A model generated the notes under the pieces. It made no database searches. It was not told the origin of the DNA and was given only the letters and a program-made list of their open reading frames with translations. This document shows positions 8,330 to 16,760 of a stretch of 64,000 bases of DNA, in pieces (the stretch's first letter is position 1; every line of letters starts with the position of its first letter). This DNA comes from Algoriphagus kandeliae (GTDB taxonomy: Bacteria > Bacteroidota > Bacteroidia > Cytophagales > Cyclobacteriaceae): NCBI RefSeq assembly GCF_004571135.1, contig NZ_SPSB01000004.1, forward strand, positions 558,001-622,000, written 5' to 3'. A program made the position numbers and the translations under genes.

Positions 8330-8817
8330 GACTTGGTTTCTTGTTTGGCAAATTCTTCTCGCAGCTTTTTTCGGGCCCGATGAAGATTGACTTTCACTTG
8401 CTCCATCGGGATTTCAAGATATTCTGCCACCTCTTCATAGGTTAGCCCTTCCATTTCCCGAAGCTGAAAGATCTGTCTTTGCTTTTCGGGCAGGCGATTA
8501 ACTAGCTGAAGAATCCTGGGAATTTTGGTTTCACTTCGCTCAGGTTCCGGATCCATAAGCCTAGCCTCTCCATTTTCATCCAAGGACACAATCTTTCCAG
8601 TTTTCCGAAAGTGCATCAAAGCCTCATTTTTCAAACTTCTAATGAGCCATCCTGTCAAATTGGGATGCTGCTGCAGTTCATCTTCTTTCCGAAAGGACTT
8701 TTCGAACACATTTTGAAGAATATCTTCAGCCAACGCCCGGTCTTTCACCCAGAGATAAGCCATCCGGAATAGCTTCCCTCGCAAAGGCCAAATATTTCCT
8801 TCGAAAAATGAATTCAT
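8326..8817 (-). CDS. RNA polymerase ECF sigma factor
   Basis: A 163-residue sigma-70 family factor of the extracytoplasmic function class. Region 2 covers about residues 17-70 (LAEDILQNVFEKSF, LTGWLIRSLKNEAL). Region 4 covers about 108-158 (LPEKQRQIFQLREMEG, then a helix-turn-helix with VKVNLHRARKKL). It is the first gene of a four-gene operon with a membrane anti-sigma-like protein and two DUF4252 proteins. A TGTAACATT sequence upstream resembles ECF -35 elements, suggesting autoregulation. Confidence 0.93.
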   Translation of the reverse strand: MNSFFEGNIWPLRGKLFRMAYLWVKDRALAEDILQNVFEKSFRKEDELQQHPNLTGWLIRSLKNEALMHFRKTGKIVSLDENGEARLMDPEPERSETKIPRILQLVNRLPEKQRQIFQLREMEGLTYEEVAEYLEIPMEQVKVNLHRARKKLREEFAKQETKS

Positions 8818-8824
8818 TTGTGTA

Positions 8825-8853
8825 GGTGATGCGGGTCTTTTTCAAATGTTACA
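8825..8853 (-). promoter_or_regulatory. Possible ECF-type promoter
   Basis: TGTAACATT (8853 to 8845, minus strand) resembles the -35 box TGTAACAAT seen twice at the 47.5 kb sigma locus. After 17 nt from TGTAAC comes ATCACC, a poor match to the CTCTAA -10 seen there. If real, the transcript would be nearly leaderless. Confidence 0.35.
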
Positions 8854-9062
8854 CTTTTCACAAAATATTTTTCAAAAATCCCAAGATTAAGCTAGGCCCT
8901 GCTAACACTCAGCCCTTATTGGAGTTTAGAATTTACTAGTAAGGCTGATTTTAGATTCATTTTAAATTAGAAATAAAAAATAGTATGCATGCAGACTATT
9001 TCTTACTTTGCATGCATGATTGATTGGGCATCAACTATCACGATTCTGACGCGAGAAGGCAT

Positions 9063-9090
9063 AAAAAAAGCCCCGAATTGCTTCGGGGCT
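9063..9090 (-). terminator. Terminator of tRNA-Phe
   Basis: On the minus strand, AGCCCCGAA (9090-9082) pairs with TTCGGGGCT (9077-9069) across a 4-nt loop and is followed by seven T. The first base of the stem is the last base of the tRNA's CCA end, so the hairpin directly abuts the tRNA. Confidence 0.85.
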
Positions 9091-9165
9091 GGTGGTGATG
9101 AGTGGACTCGAACCACCGACTCACGGATTTTCAGTCCGATGCTCTACCAACTGAGCTACATCACC
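9090..9165 (-). tRNA. tRNA-Phe (anticodon GAA)
   Basis: A 76-nt tRNA. The acceptor stem GGTGATG pairs with CATCACC, followed by discriminator A and an encoded CCA. The D-arm is GCTCAGTTGGTAGAGC, the anticodon loop CTGAAAA gives GAA, and the T-arm contains GGTTCGAGTCC. A consensus promoter lies upstream and a terminator directly downstream, so it is transcribed alone. Confidence 0.97.
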
Positions 9166-9181
9166 TTTTCTTAAAGTGATG

Positions 9182-9211
9182 CAAAGGTAGGTATTTGTGA
9201 TTTTGATACAA
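9182..9211 (-). promoter_or_regulatory. Promoter of tRNA-Phe
   Basis: On the minus strand a -33 TTG (9211-9209), a 19-nt spacer and TACCTTTG (9189-9182) match the Bacteroidota consensus TTG-N19-TAnnTTTG. The expected start point lies about 10 nt before the tRNA 5' end. Confidence 0.8.
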
Positions 9212-9267
9212 ATCATTCAGATAAAAAAAATTAAAAAGAGTATTCACAATTTATTAATTGCATCAAA

Positions 9268-10605
9268 ATGAGCTTTTTACCTCAAGTAGCATTTTTGATT
9301 ATTTTAGCGGTAGCTGCTTTCATTTTAACCAAACGAGTGCGTTTTCTGAAAAGAAACATACTCTTGGGTAAGGCAGAAACCCGAAACGATCAGCCTGAAG
9401 CCCGTTGGAAAACCATGCTCTTGGTAGCTTTTGGCCAACAAAAAATGTTTAAACGCTTCATTCCGGCCTTCCTCCACTTGTTGATTTATGTCGGCTTCGT
9501 GGTGATCAATTTGGAAGTATTGGAATTTATTTTGGATGGGATTTTAGGAACCCACCGCTTGTTTGCACCAATTCTAGGTTCAGTTTATACAGCAGCAATC
9601 AATATTTTTGAATTCCTCGCCATGGCGGTACTTTTCTCCTGTGTCGTGTTTCTGATTCGAAGAAATATCACCAAAGTTCCCCGCTTCACTAAGCCTGAGA
9701 TGAAAGGCTGGCCAGCCCTCGACGCCAACTTGATTCTAGTTATTGAAATCATTTTGATGATGGCTATTCTCACCATGAATGCCACGGATCAAATCTTAGT
9801 AGCTCGAGGAGATGAGCATTACATTGCACTTGGCACCCTTTTCTTCAGCAGTCTGCTTCAACCTCTTTTTGAGGGAATGAGTGACGGAGCTTTAGTCTTT
9901 ATTGAGCGATTTACTTGGTGGTTTCATATTGCTGGTATTTTAGCTTTCGCAGTATACGTCACATACTCCAAGCACCTCCATATTTTCCTGGCTTTCCCAA
10001 ATACTTGGTATTCCAATTTGAAGCCTAAAGGAGAAATGCAAAACATGCCGGAAGTGACGAATGAAGTCAATATGATGCTGGGAATTCCAACTGATGCTCC
10101 TGCAGATCCTCCTGCAGAAATCGGAAGATTCGGTGCCAAAGACATCAATGATCTTTCTTGGGTCAATATTCTAAATGCCTACTCTTGTACTGAGTGCGGT
10201 CGATGTACTTCCGAGTGTCCGGCTAACCTGACAGGCAAAAAACTTTCCCCCCGAAAAATCATGATGGATGTGCGGGACCGTGCAGAGGAAGTTGGAAAAA
10301 GCATAGACGCCGGTGGACCAGGTTTGGAAGATGGAAAATCTCTCCTTGGCGATTACATTTCAAAAGAGGAATTAAACGCTTGTACTTCCTGCAATGCCTG
10401 CGTGGAAGCCTGCCCAGTTAATATCGATCCATTGTCGATCATCCTAGAAATGCGCCGCTATGTAGCGATGGAAGAATCTGGAACACCTGCACAATGGAAT
10501 GCCATGTTCCAAAATATGGAGACTAGTTTCTCTCCTTGGAAATTCAGTCCCCAAGATCGATTCAACTGGGCCGATTCAGTCAAAGAAGAGGAGATTCCAG
10601 ATTGA
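9268..10605 (+). CDS. Membrane-bound 4Fe-4S protein, HdrC/NarI-like
   Basis: A 445-residue protein with about five or six membrane spans in its first 260 residues, resembling NarI/HdrE-type cytochrome b subunits. Two 4Fe-4S motifs follow, CTECGRCTSECP and CTSCNACVEACP. It precedes a CCG-domain protein gene, and together they resemble the heterodisulfide reductase C/B pair found widely in Bacteroidota. The pair probably passes electrons between the quinone pool and an unknown soluble partner; the true partner and reaction are not known from sequence. Confidence 0.88.
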   Translation: MSFLPQVAFLIILAVAAFILTKRVRFLKRNILLGKAETRNDQPEARWKTMLLVAFGQQKMFKRFIPAFLHLLIYVGFVVINLEVLEFILDGILGTHRLFAPILGSVYTAAINIFEFLAMAVLFSCVVFLIRRNITKVPRFTKPEMKGWPALDANLILVIEIILMMAILTMNATDQILVARGDEHYIALGTLFFSSLLQPLFEGMSDGALVFIERFTWWFHIAGILAFAVYVTYSKHLHIFLAFPNTWYSNLKPKGEMQNMPEVTNEVNMMLGIPTDAPADPPAEIGRFGAKDINDLSWVNILNAYSCTECGRCTSECPANLTGKKLSPRKIMMDVRDRAEEVGKSIDAGGPGLEDGKSLLGDYISKEELNACTSCNACVEACPVNIDPLSIILEMRRYVAMEESGTPAQWNAMFQNMETSFSPWKFSPQDRFNWADSVKEEEIPD

Positions 10606-10701
10606 ATAATTAGTAAACCTAAGTGATTGAATTGTCGAGATTAAGCATTGCTGTAAAGTTCCTCTCGTAAATCCAATTTCAAAAATCGTAAATCCGAAAA
10701 T

Positions 10702-11493
10702 ATGTCTACATACAAAGTACCAACCATGGCCGAAATGGCCGCTAAAGGTGAAAATCCGGAAGTTCTTTTTTGGGTCGGTTGTGCCGGCTCCTTTGATGAC
10801 CGATACAAGGCAGTTACCCAGGCTTTCGTCAAAATATTGAATAAAGTAGGTGTATCATTCGCTGTACTTGGCCCTGAAGAGACTTGTACCGGTGATCCTG
10901 CACGAAGAGCTGGAAATGAGTTCCTTTTCCAAATGCAGGCTGTCGCCAACATCCAAGTTTTGAATGGATATGGAGTCAAAAAAGTAGTGACCGCATGCCC
11001 TCATTGTTTCAACACCATCAAAAATGAGTATCCTGCCTTGGGGGGAAATTATGAAGTGATTCATCACTCTCAATTTTTGCAGCAATTAATTAACGAAGGA
11101 AAAGTGGTGCTTCAGGGAGGCGGTGAGTTTAAAGGAAAAAAGATCACCTTCCATGATTCTTGCTACCTCGGCCGTGCAAACAATGTGTACGAAGCTCCGA
11201 GGGAAGTCATCAAGGCGCTGGACGTGGAATTGGTAGAAATGAAGCGATGCCGTACCAAAGGCCTTTGCTGTGGTGCAGGTGGAGCTCAGATGTTTAAAGA
11301 ACCGGAACCGGGTAAAAAAGATATCAATATTGAGCGTACCGAAGAAGCATTAGCCACTGGAGCTCAAGCGATTGCCGTAGGTTGTCCTTTTTGCCTAACT
11401 ATGATGACTGACGGTGTAAAAAACAAAGAGCGGGAAAATGATGTCAAGGTCTATGATCTCGCTGAAATGATCGCCAAAGACATGGGGATTTAA
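10702..11493 (+). CDS. (Fe-S)-binding CCG-domain protein, HdrB-like
   Basis: A 263-residue cytoplasmic protein with two cysteine-rich CCG domains. The first has WVGCAGSFDDR and TACPHCFNTIKNEYP; the second has FHDSCYLGR, GLCCGAGGAQMF and VGCPFC. Such domains bind a non-cubane 4Fe-4S cluster in HdrB and appear in lactate and glycolate oxidases. It follows the membrane iron-sulfur gene by 96 nt in the same direction and ends at a terminator. Related to the LutA/GlcF/HdrB families; the specific substrate is unknown. Confidence 0.9.
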   Translation: MSTYKVPTMAEMAAKGENPEVLFWVGCAGSFDDRYKAVTQAFVKILNKVGVSFAVLGPEETCTGDPARRAGNEFLFQMQAVANIQVLNGYGVKKVVTACPHCFNTIKNEYPALGGNYEVIHHSQFLQQLINEGKVVLQGGGEFKGKKITFHDSCYLGRANNVYEAPREVIKALDVELVEMKRCRTKGLCCGAGGAQMFKEPEPGKKDINIERTEEALATGAQAIAVGCPFCLTMMTDGVKNKERENDVKVYDLAEMIAKDMGI

Positions 11494-11518
11494 GTGAAAG
11501 TAAATTTGAATCAATTCC

Positions 11519-11550
11519 ACCCTTTTTGCCGTTAGGTAGAAAGGGTTTTT
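11519..11550 (+). terminator. Terminator after the Hdr-like pair
   Basis: ACCCTTT (11519-11525) pairs with AAAGGGT (11540-11546) and is followed by TTTT. It lies between the CCG protein and the next gene. Confidence 0.7.
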
Positions 11551-11571
11551 CTTTGTCAAAATATCCAAATT

Positions 11572-12057
11572 ATGTACGTAGCCTTTGATAAGATTTCTGA
11601 CCAAAGCCGAATCTGGCTTTATCAAGCAGATCGAAAACTCAGTGACAGGGAACTGGAACTGGTCCGACAGGAATTAAAATCCTTTTGCGAAGGATGGAAT
11701 GTACACGGAAATGGGATTCTGACTTCTTTCGAGATTTTAGAAGATCAAGTGATCGTTTTGGCTGCAGATGAATCTCAGTCCGCAACAAGTGGCTGCTCAA
11801 TCGATAGCTCGGTAAGAGCTTTGCAAAGGCTTGAAAATTTACTCCAAATCAACCTGACTGATCGCGGAAAAGTAGCTTTCAAAGAGTCAGGTCAAATTCG
11901 AATCGCGCCTGCTTTGGGAATTCGTAGCAAAGTTCAGGAAGGAAGCATTGTTTCGGACACCCCGGTTATGAACCCACTCATCCAAACCAAAGCCGATTTG
12001 AATTCTTTGTGGATTCCTGCAGCAAAAAGCTGGTTGAACAAATACTTTCCAAATTAA
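11572..12057 (+). CDS. Conserved small protein of Bacteroidota
   Basis: A 161-residue soluble protein starting MYVAFDKISDQSRIWLYQADRK. It matches a short conserved family in Bacteroidota that databases often label 'ABC transporter ATPase'. No Walker A or ABC signature is visible, so that label appears wrong. Conserved-looking stretches are FCEGWNVHGN and SGCSIDSSVR, the latter with a single Cys. The function is unknown. It precedes the PorE-like lipoprotein gene by 38 nt and may share its transcript. Confidence 0.8.
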   Translation: MYVAFDKISDQSRIWLYQADRKLSDRELELVRQELKSFCEGWNVHGNGILTSFEILEDQVIVLAADESQSATSGCSIDSSVRALQRLENLLQINLTDRGKVAFKESGQIRIAPALGIRSKVQEGSIVSDTPVMNPLIQTKADLNSLWIPAAKSWLNKYFPN

Positions 12058-12095
12058 TTAGTAATATTCAGACAAGATCATCAAAACTGCGTCAG

Positions 12096-14024
12096 ATGAA
12101 ACACTACTTTTTGGGTCTATTCATATTTATGTTGATTCTTGGTGGCTGCAAAAGCCTTCAAGAAAAAGGAACTGACCAATACCTCTCGGGACAATACCAA
12201 TATGCTATCAATACTTTTTCTCAAATTCTAGAGGAGGATCCTGAAAACGAAGAGGCAAATCAAATCATCGCAGAAAGCTATCGCCTTTCTAACCGAATTG
12301 AAAATTCTGCTGACTATTACCAAAAACTGATTGATATCGAGCCGAGTTTTGAGCGATATTTCTTTCTAGGACAAAGTCTCAAAGCCCAGCAAAAAAATGA
12401 GGAGGCAAAGGAAGCCTTCGAAAATGCAAAAAGTTACACGCAAGATGAAGCTTTGCTCGCCAGGACACAGCGGGAAATCGAATCAATTAATCTTGCAGCC
12501 GGTATTGAAAACTACTGGCCTTATCATGAACTCGTTAATTACCGGGAACTTAATACTCCGGGTGGAGATTATGCTCCGATAGTTAGTGAGAATTTCTTGT
12601 ACTTCACTTCAGCTAGACAAGCTTCTGGGATTTATCCAGCGACGGGGACTCCCTATACCAAGCTATTCAGAGCGAGGGCCGAGGGGCTAAGAGTCGATGT
12701 CGGAGGAATACAGGCTTTACCTGAATTTCCAAATGAAGAAGGGTTGAATCAAGCTGCTATAGCCATCAGCCCTGATGGGAACACCATTATTTATGCCCGT
12801 GGAAATTCAACTTCGCCTAAAGACCTACCCGAAACAGCTTTATTCGCTTCATATTTTCGAGGAGGCGGATTTACATTGCCAATTTGGCTTCCGGTAAATG
12901 AAGATGAAAATTGGTGGAATTCCACACCAGCTTTCAGTCCTGACGGGGAAGTTCTCTATTTCGCATCCAATCGTCCAGGAGGATATGGAGGAATTGATAT
13001 TTACAAAGCGACTAAGTTGGCGAATGGAGACTTCGGGAATGCTGTCAACTTAGGACCAACTATCAACACTCCAGGCAATGAACTTTTCCCTCGCCCTACT
13101 CCCGATGGAAAATTCTTTTTTGCTTCTGATGGACATCCAGGCTATGGTAAACTCGACCTTTTTGTAGCCGAATCAGATGAATCAGGAAAACAAGTCGTCA
13201 AAAATTTGGGTGAAAATATCAATAGCCCAGCGGATGATTTCGGTATCTTTTTCACCAATTATCCCAAAGAAGGATTCCTTTCTTCCAATCGTGAAGGAGG
13301 AATTGGAGACGACGATATTTATTATTTCGAAGACAAAACTCCGAAGCCAAAAATCGTCAACGTATTGCTGAATGTATTTACAAAGCAGCGCGTAGCAGGA
13401 GAACCTGATCAGGTCCTTGACCAAGCTCGTGTTGTCTTGTATGATGGCAATAACAAACAAATAGGCGGCGACTTCTCCAATTCAAATGGTCGCGTCCGAT
13501 TTACCTTAGAACCTCAGGCCGATTATACCATTATCGCATCAAAAGGAGGGTATTTCTCCAAGTCTGTTCCTTATTCCACTCGCGGAAAAACTCCTGACCC
13601 TGCAACTTTGATCCAAGATGTTACCAATGTAAGCTTGGATACAACCATTGTTTTGGATCAGTTGATTCTAGAAAAATCCATCGTTCTAGAAAATATTTAC
13701 TACGACTTGGATAAGGCTGATATTCGACCAGATGCGGCAAGGGAACTGGATAAATTGGTACAAATTCTTAAGGACAATCCAAATATTCGAATCGAGCTGA
13801 GCTCGCATACCGATGCCAGATCTTCGGATGAATACAACTTGGACTTGTCACAGCGAAGAGCCGAATCAGCGGTAAATTATATGGTTTCTCAAGGAATCGA
13901 TCCAAGTCGATTGGTTGCCAAAGGCTATGGAGAAACCCAGTTGATCATCAAAAATGCTCAAACGGAAGAAGAGCATCAAGTCAATCGACGTACGGAGTTT
14001 AAGGTGATTGAGATTAAGGAATGA
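12096..14024 (+). CDS. PorE-like lipoprotein: TPR, PD40 propeller, CRD and OmpA domains
   Basis: A 642-residue outer-membrane lipoprotein. The start at 12096 gives a lipoprotein signal with lipobox LGGC (Cys18); an upstream start at 12009 would bury it. Domains in order: TPR-like helices (about 25-125), WD40/PD40 beta-propeller blades with motifs such as FSPDGEVLYFASNRPGG (about 140-420), a carboxypeptidase-like regulatory domain (about 425-520) and a C-terminal OmpA peptidoglycan-binding domain (HTDARSSDEYN, KGYGE). This four-domain order is that of PorE of the type IX secretion system. Paralogues with the same order exist, so PorE is probable rather than certain. Confidence 0.85.
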   Translation: MKHYFLGLFIFMLILGGCKSLQEKGTDQYLSGQYQYAINTFSQILEEDPENEEANQIIAESYRLSNRIENSADYYQKLIDIEPSFERYFFLGQSLKAQQKNEEAKEAFENAKSYTQDEALLARTQREIESINLAAGIENYWPYHELVNYRELNTPGGDYAPIVSENFLYFTSARQASGIYPATGTPYTKLFRARAEGLRVDVGGIQALPEFPNEEGLNQAAIAISPDGNTIIYARGNSTSPKDLPETALFASYFRGGGFTLPIWLPVNEDENWWNSTPAFSPDGEVLYFASNRPGGYGGIDIYKATKLANGDFGNAVNLGPTINTPGNELFPRPTPDGKFFFASDGHPGYGKLDLFVAESDESGKQVVKNLGENINSPADDFGIFFTNYPKEGFLSSNREGGIGDDDIYYFEDKTPKPKIVNVLLNVFTKQRVAGEPDQVLDQARVVLYDGNNKQIGGDFSNSNGRVRFTLEPQADYTIIASKGGYFSKSVPYSTRGKTPDPATLIQDVTNVSLDTTIVLDQLILEKSIVLENIYYDLDKADIRPDAARELDKLVQILKDNPNIRIELSSHTDARSSDEYNLDLSQRRAESAVNYMVSQGIDPSRLVAKGYGETQLIIKNAQTEEEHQVNRRTEFKVIEIKE

Positions 14025-14079
14025 TAGAAGAGGGAAGATGGGAGTAGGAAGAGGGAAGTTCGGTGAAACACTGTAGAAA

Positions 14080-14506
14080 TACGGTTGAAATATAGCTCGC
14101 AAGCGAGCTGAAATAAGGTCTAGCAGATAATCTCGCGCAAAGACTCTGCAAAGTGGTGAAGAGAGAGTGCTGAAGTGCCAGTCCGCCGTGGCGGACACGA
14201 TTTTTAATAGCCCTGGGTTTCAACCCAGGGAAAAAGAACAAAAACCGAATTCCAGCGCTGGCCCATGATCTTTGTTTTGGAAACGGAAATATAGTGCCAG
14301 CAAGACGAAGACGAATTTCAAAAAATGGACTATCCCGCAAGCGAGCTGAAATACTTTGAAATAGTTCCCCAATGAAATAAGCACTAGAATTCCCTAGAAT
14401 ATCTCACGACCGAAGGGAGGGTATCTCGGCGAAGCCATATCTTACGAAGCGAAGCGTAGCATATTTCACCGAAAGAAGTGAGGCGTATAACTTCACGAAT
14501 ACCTCT
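14080..14506. repeat. Cluster of intergenic palindromic and 24-nt repeats
   Basis: This fills a gene-free stretch of about 470 nt. AGCTCGCAAGCGAGCT occurs at 14094-14109, and the related CGCAAGCGAGCTGAAATA occurs at about 14336-14353. GTCCGCCGTGGCGGAC lies near 14180, and CCCTGGGTTTCAACCCAGGG at 14211-14230. From about 14399, units of roughly 24 nt start ATATCTC, ATATCTTACGAAGCGAAG, ATATTTCACC and GTATAACTTCAC. The last unit runs into the 3' end of the neighbouring minus-strand gene. The forms resemble REP sequences mobilised by RAYT transposases; no transposase gene is here. Confidence 0.65.
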
Positions 14507-14795
14507 TCCAAATTTCAGCCTTTTGTTTTTGTCTTTCCCAAAGGGCCTTTGCTAAATCCTCTGCTACTTGATCAGGCGCAGATTCATGGAGAATTTCTTT
14601 CAATCGTTGTTCCGAAAGGTCAATCCTATAACAGATTTGAAGCAGTTTTTCCAAATCTCTATCCAATAACTCTCCCACAGCTTTAGCAATGATTTTCACG
14701 GCCTGCTCCTCGTCAAATTGAGGAGAAAGTTCCGGTAGCTCGAATTGTTTTTGAGCCAAAGTATAAGCGGTAATGAGTAGATCGGAATTATTCAT
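14493..14795 (-). CDS. Small conserved helical protein, unknown function
   Basis: A 100-residue, mostly helical soluble protein (MNNSDLLITAYTLAQKQFEL...). It is rich in Glu, Leu and Lys, has no signal peptide or membrane span, and belongs to no family I recognise. It lies directly downstream of the DUF5606 gene, but a terminator separates the two. Its stop codon falls within an intergenic repeat unit, so its last residues may be repeat-derived. Confidence 0.7.
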   Translation of the reverse strand: MNNSDLLITAYTLAQKQFELPELSPQFDEEQAVKIIAKAVGELLDRDLEKLLQICYRIDLSEQRLKEILHESAPDQVAEDLAKALWERQKQKAEIWKRYS

Positions 14796-14800
14796 ACAAT

Positions 14801-14827
14801 CAAAAAAGCCCGGTTTTTCCGGGCCTT
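14801..14827 (-). terminator. Terminator of the DUF5606 gene
   Basis: On the minus strand, CCCGG/CCGGG stem with an AAAAA loop followed by TTTTTT, immediately after the DUF5606 stop codon. Confidence 0.8.
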
Positions 14828-14833
14828 AAAATC

Positions 14834-15265
14834 TTATTCAGCTTCCTTTTCCTCGGTGGCATCATCAGAGGCCTGCAAAACCTCAGGCATTTGCTCATGA
14901 ATGATTTTATACCAGGAAATCAATTTTTTGATATCGGATACGTAAACTCGAGATTCATCCACTTCAGGAAGGATATGCTTCATAAATGCTCGAAGCTCAG
15001 CTTCATCTGGATTGGCATCCAATCCCAAATCTCCCTGAAATTCCGCTTCGATTTTTTGCATAACACTCTCCAAAGGCTCTGCTCCTTCCTCGTTCAAGGT
15101 GTAAATAGAAATATCAGCAAGGATGGAAACACGATGTGAAATTCCGGCTACAAGTTTGGCTTTTTTGGCATCCAAACTCTCTAGAATCACCCCTGTGCGG
15201 GTAGGTTTTAATACTTTGAATAATCCTGGTTTCCCAGAAACGGTAGCAATGTCTTTAAAATTCAT
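14834..15265 (-). CDS. DUF5606 family protein
   Basis: A 143-residue soluble protein. The N-terminal region (NFKDIATVSGKPGLFKVLKP, then GVILESLDAKKAKLVAG) is the conserved core of the DUF5606 family, a small beta-rich domain restricted mainly to Bacteroidota. The C-terminal half is helical and ends in an acidic tail. Function unknown. It has its own TATATTTG promoter element 20 nt upstream, and lies 38 nt downstream of engB on the same strand. Confidence 0.85.
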   Translation of the reverse strand: MNFKDIATVSGKPGLFKVLKPTRTGVILESLDAKKAKLVAGISHRVSILADISIYTLNEEGAEPLESVMQKIEAEFQGDLGLDANPDEAELRAFMKHILPEVDESRVYVSDIKKLISWYKIIHEQMPEVLQASDDATEEKEAE

Positions 15266-15285
15266 GGGTTTAGATTTTCAGCTTG

Positions 15286-15293
15286 CAAATATA
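15286..15293 (-). promoter_or_regulatory. Promoter -7 element TATATTTG
   Basis: Matches TAnnTTTG on the minus strand, about 20 nt before the DUF5606 start codon. No well-spaced -33 TTG is present in the end of engB. Confidence 0.5.
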
Positions 15294-15303
15294 GAATTTG
15301 TGC

Positions 15304-15915
15304 TCATTCGAGCGCACCACTTTCGTATTCTTTGACCAATTCGTCAATAAAGTCCAATAAGGACTCCTTTCCAAAACCTGTTTCTGAACTCGTGACAAAA
15401 TAGTCAGGAGCTTCCTCAAAAATCTCTTCCGTTTTCTTTAGGAATTTCTGGACGTTTTGATTGGTCTTGGTTTTTGACTGCTTATCAGCTTTGGTGAAAA
15501 TTAAAGCGGCCGGGACACCATTTACCCCACACCAAAGCAAAAACTCTAAATCGATTTTCTGAGGCTCGAGTCTACTGTCGATCAAAACGAAAACTCCACA
15601 AAGATTACTTCGCTTCGTCAGGTAAGTTTTGATCATATTTCCCCACCCCTCCTTCACTTTGACATTGACTTTCGCAAAACCATACCCTGGCAAATCCACC
15701 AAAAACCATTGATCATTAATCATGAAATGATTGATCAATTGAGTCTTACCGGGCTTTTGGGAAGTTTTTGCCAAGTCCTTTTTGCCTGTAATCATATTGA
15801 TCAAGGAACTCTTGCCGACATTTGATCGACCGATGAAGGCAATCTCTGCCCGCTCCGGCTTCGGACATTTTGAAGGATCGGAATTGGAAACGACGAATTC
15901 GGCCTTTTTGATCAT
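15304..15915 (-). CDS. engB: Ribosome biogenesis GTPase EngB (YihA/YsxC)
   Basis: A TRAFAC GTPase required for late assembly of the large ribosomal subunit. G1 is GRSNVGKS, G2 region QKPGKTQ, G3 DLPGYG and G4 TKAD. The length of about 203 residues from MIKKAEFVVSNSD fits the family. Alternative ATG at 15954 (16 codons longer) has a purine-rich GGAGGG nearby and cannot be excluded. It is divergent from ubiE. In many Bacteroidota engB sits among housekeeping genes, as here. Confidence 0.95.
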   Translation of the reverse strand: MIKKAEFVVSNSDPSKCPKPERAEIAFIGRSNVGKSSLINMITGKKDLAKTSQKPGKTQLINHFMINDQWFLVDLPGYGFAKVNVKVKEGWGNMIKTYLTKRSNLCGVFVLIDSRLEPQKIDLEFLLWCGVNGVPAALIFTKADKQSKTKTNQNVQKFLKKTEEIFEEAPDYFVTSSETGFGKESLLDFIDELVKEYESGALE

Positions 15916-16037
15916 GGGATTGGAATTTGGGACAAAATTAGGGTTTAATTCCATAGACACCACCCTCCTTCTTCCTTAACATTTTTCGCTTACTCGGGTT
16001 TCTTGAGTAATATTGCGCACCAATTAGAATTTAACTG

Positions 16038-16760
16038 ATGTCTGTAGTCCCTTATAAAGATAAAGAAGACCCTAAAAAAGCACAGGTAGCCGAGATGTTT
16101 AACAACATCAGCCCGAAGTATGACCTACTCAATCACGTGCTGAGTTTGGGAATAGATATTATTTGGAGAAAAAAAGCCATCAAAATGCTCCAAAAAGATC
16201 AGCCAAAGTTGATTTTAGACATTGCTACTGGAACGGGGGATTTTGCGATTGAGGCATTGGCTTTGAATCCAGATAAAATCATCGGAGTGGACATTTCAGA
16301 AGGAATGCTGGAAGAAGGCCGAAAGAAAATGAAGAAGCGAAAACTGGATCATATCATTGATATGCAGATGGGTGATTCAGAAGGTTTGCTCTTTGAGGAT
16401 AATAAGTTCGATGCAGTCATCGTTTCATTTGGAGTCAGAAACTTCGAAAATCTGGAAAAAGGACTGGCAGACATGTACCGGGTCTTAAAGCCTGGAGGGA
16501 AAACAGTCATTTTGGAATTCAGTAAACCAAAGGCCTTTCCAATGAAACAGGCCTATTCGTTCTATTCCAATACGATATTGCCTCAAATTGGAAAAATTGT
16601 ATCCAAGGACAATTCTGCTTATACTTATCTTCCAGAATCTGTCCAGGCATTTCCTGATGGGGAAGATTTTCTGGCTGTATTGAAAAAAGTTGGATTTCAC
16701 AGCACTGTATGCAAACCGCTCACTTTTGGAATAAGCTCAATTTACGTAGGGGAAAAATAG
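16038..16760 (+). CDS. ubiE: Demethylmenaquinone methyltransferase
   Basis: A 240-residue class I SAM-dependent methyltransferase of the UbiE/MenG family that makes menaquinone from demethylmenaquinone. Seen: family signature [18 protein letters not shown] near residues 22-39, SAM motif [11 protein letters not shown] (about 62-72) and the C-terminal signature [13 protein letters not shown]. In a menaquinone-using Bacteroidota it should act in menaquinone synthesis (also called menG). Its 3' end overlaps the next gene by 52 nt, indicating co-transcription. Confidence 0.95.
   Translation: MSVVPYKDKEDPKKAQVAEMFNNISPKYDLLNHVLSLGIDIIWRKKAIKMLQKDQPKLILDIATGTGDFAIEALALNPDKIIGVDISEGMLEEGRKKMKKRKLDHIIDMQMGDSEGLLFEDNKFDAVIVSFGVRNFENLEKGLADMYRVLKPGGKTVILEFSKPKAFPMKQAYSFYSNTILPQIGKIVSKDNSAYTYLPESVQAFPDGEDFLAVLKKVGFHSTVCKPLTFGISSIYVGEK

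Noticed and set aside
8984..9016. Small RNA or gene suggested by the inverted TATGCATGCA/TGCATGCATG pair
   Set aside because: The palindromic words are self-complementary and short, there is no coding frame with support and no consensus promoter with correct spacing.
11572..12057. ABC transporter ATPase
   Set aside because: Homologues often carry that label, but no Walker A, signature motif or Walker B is visible in 161 residues.
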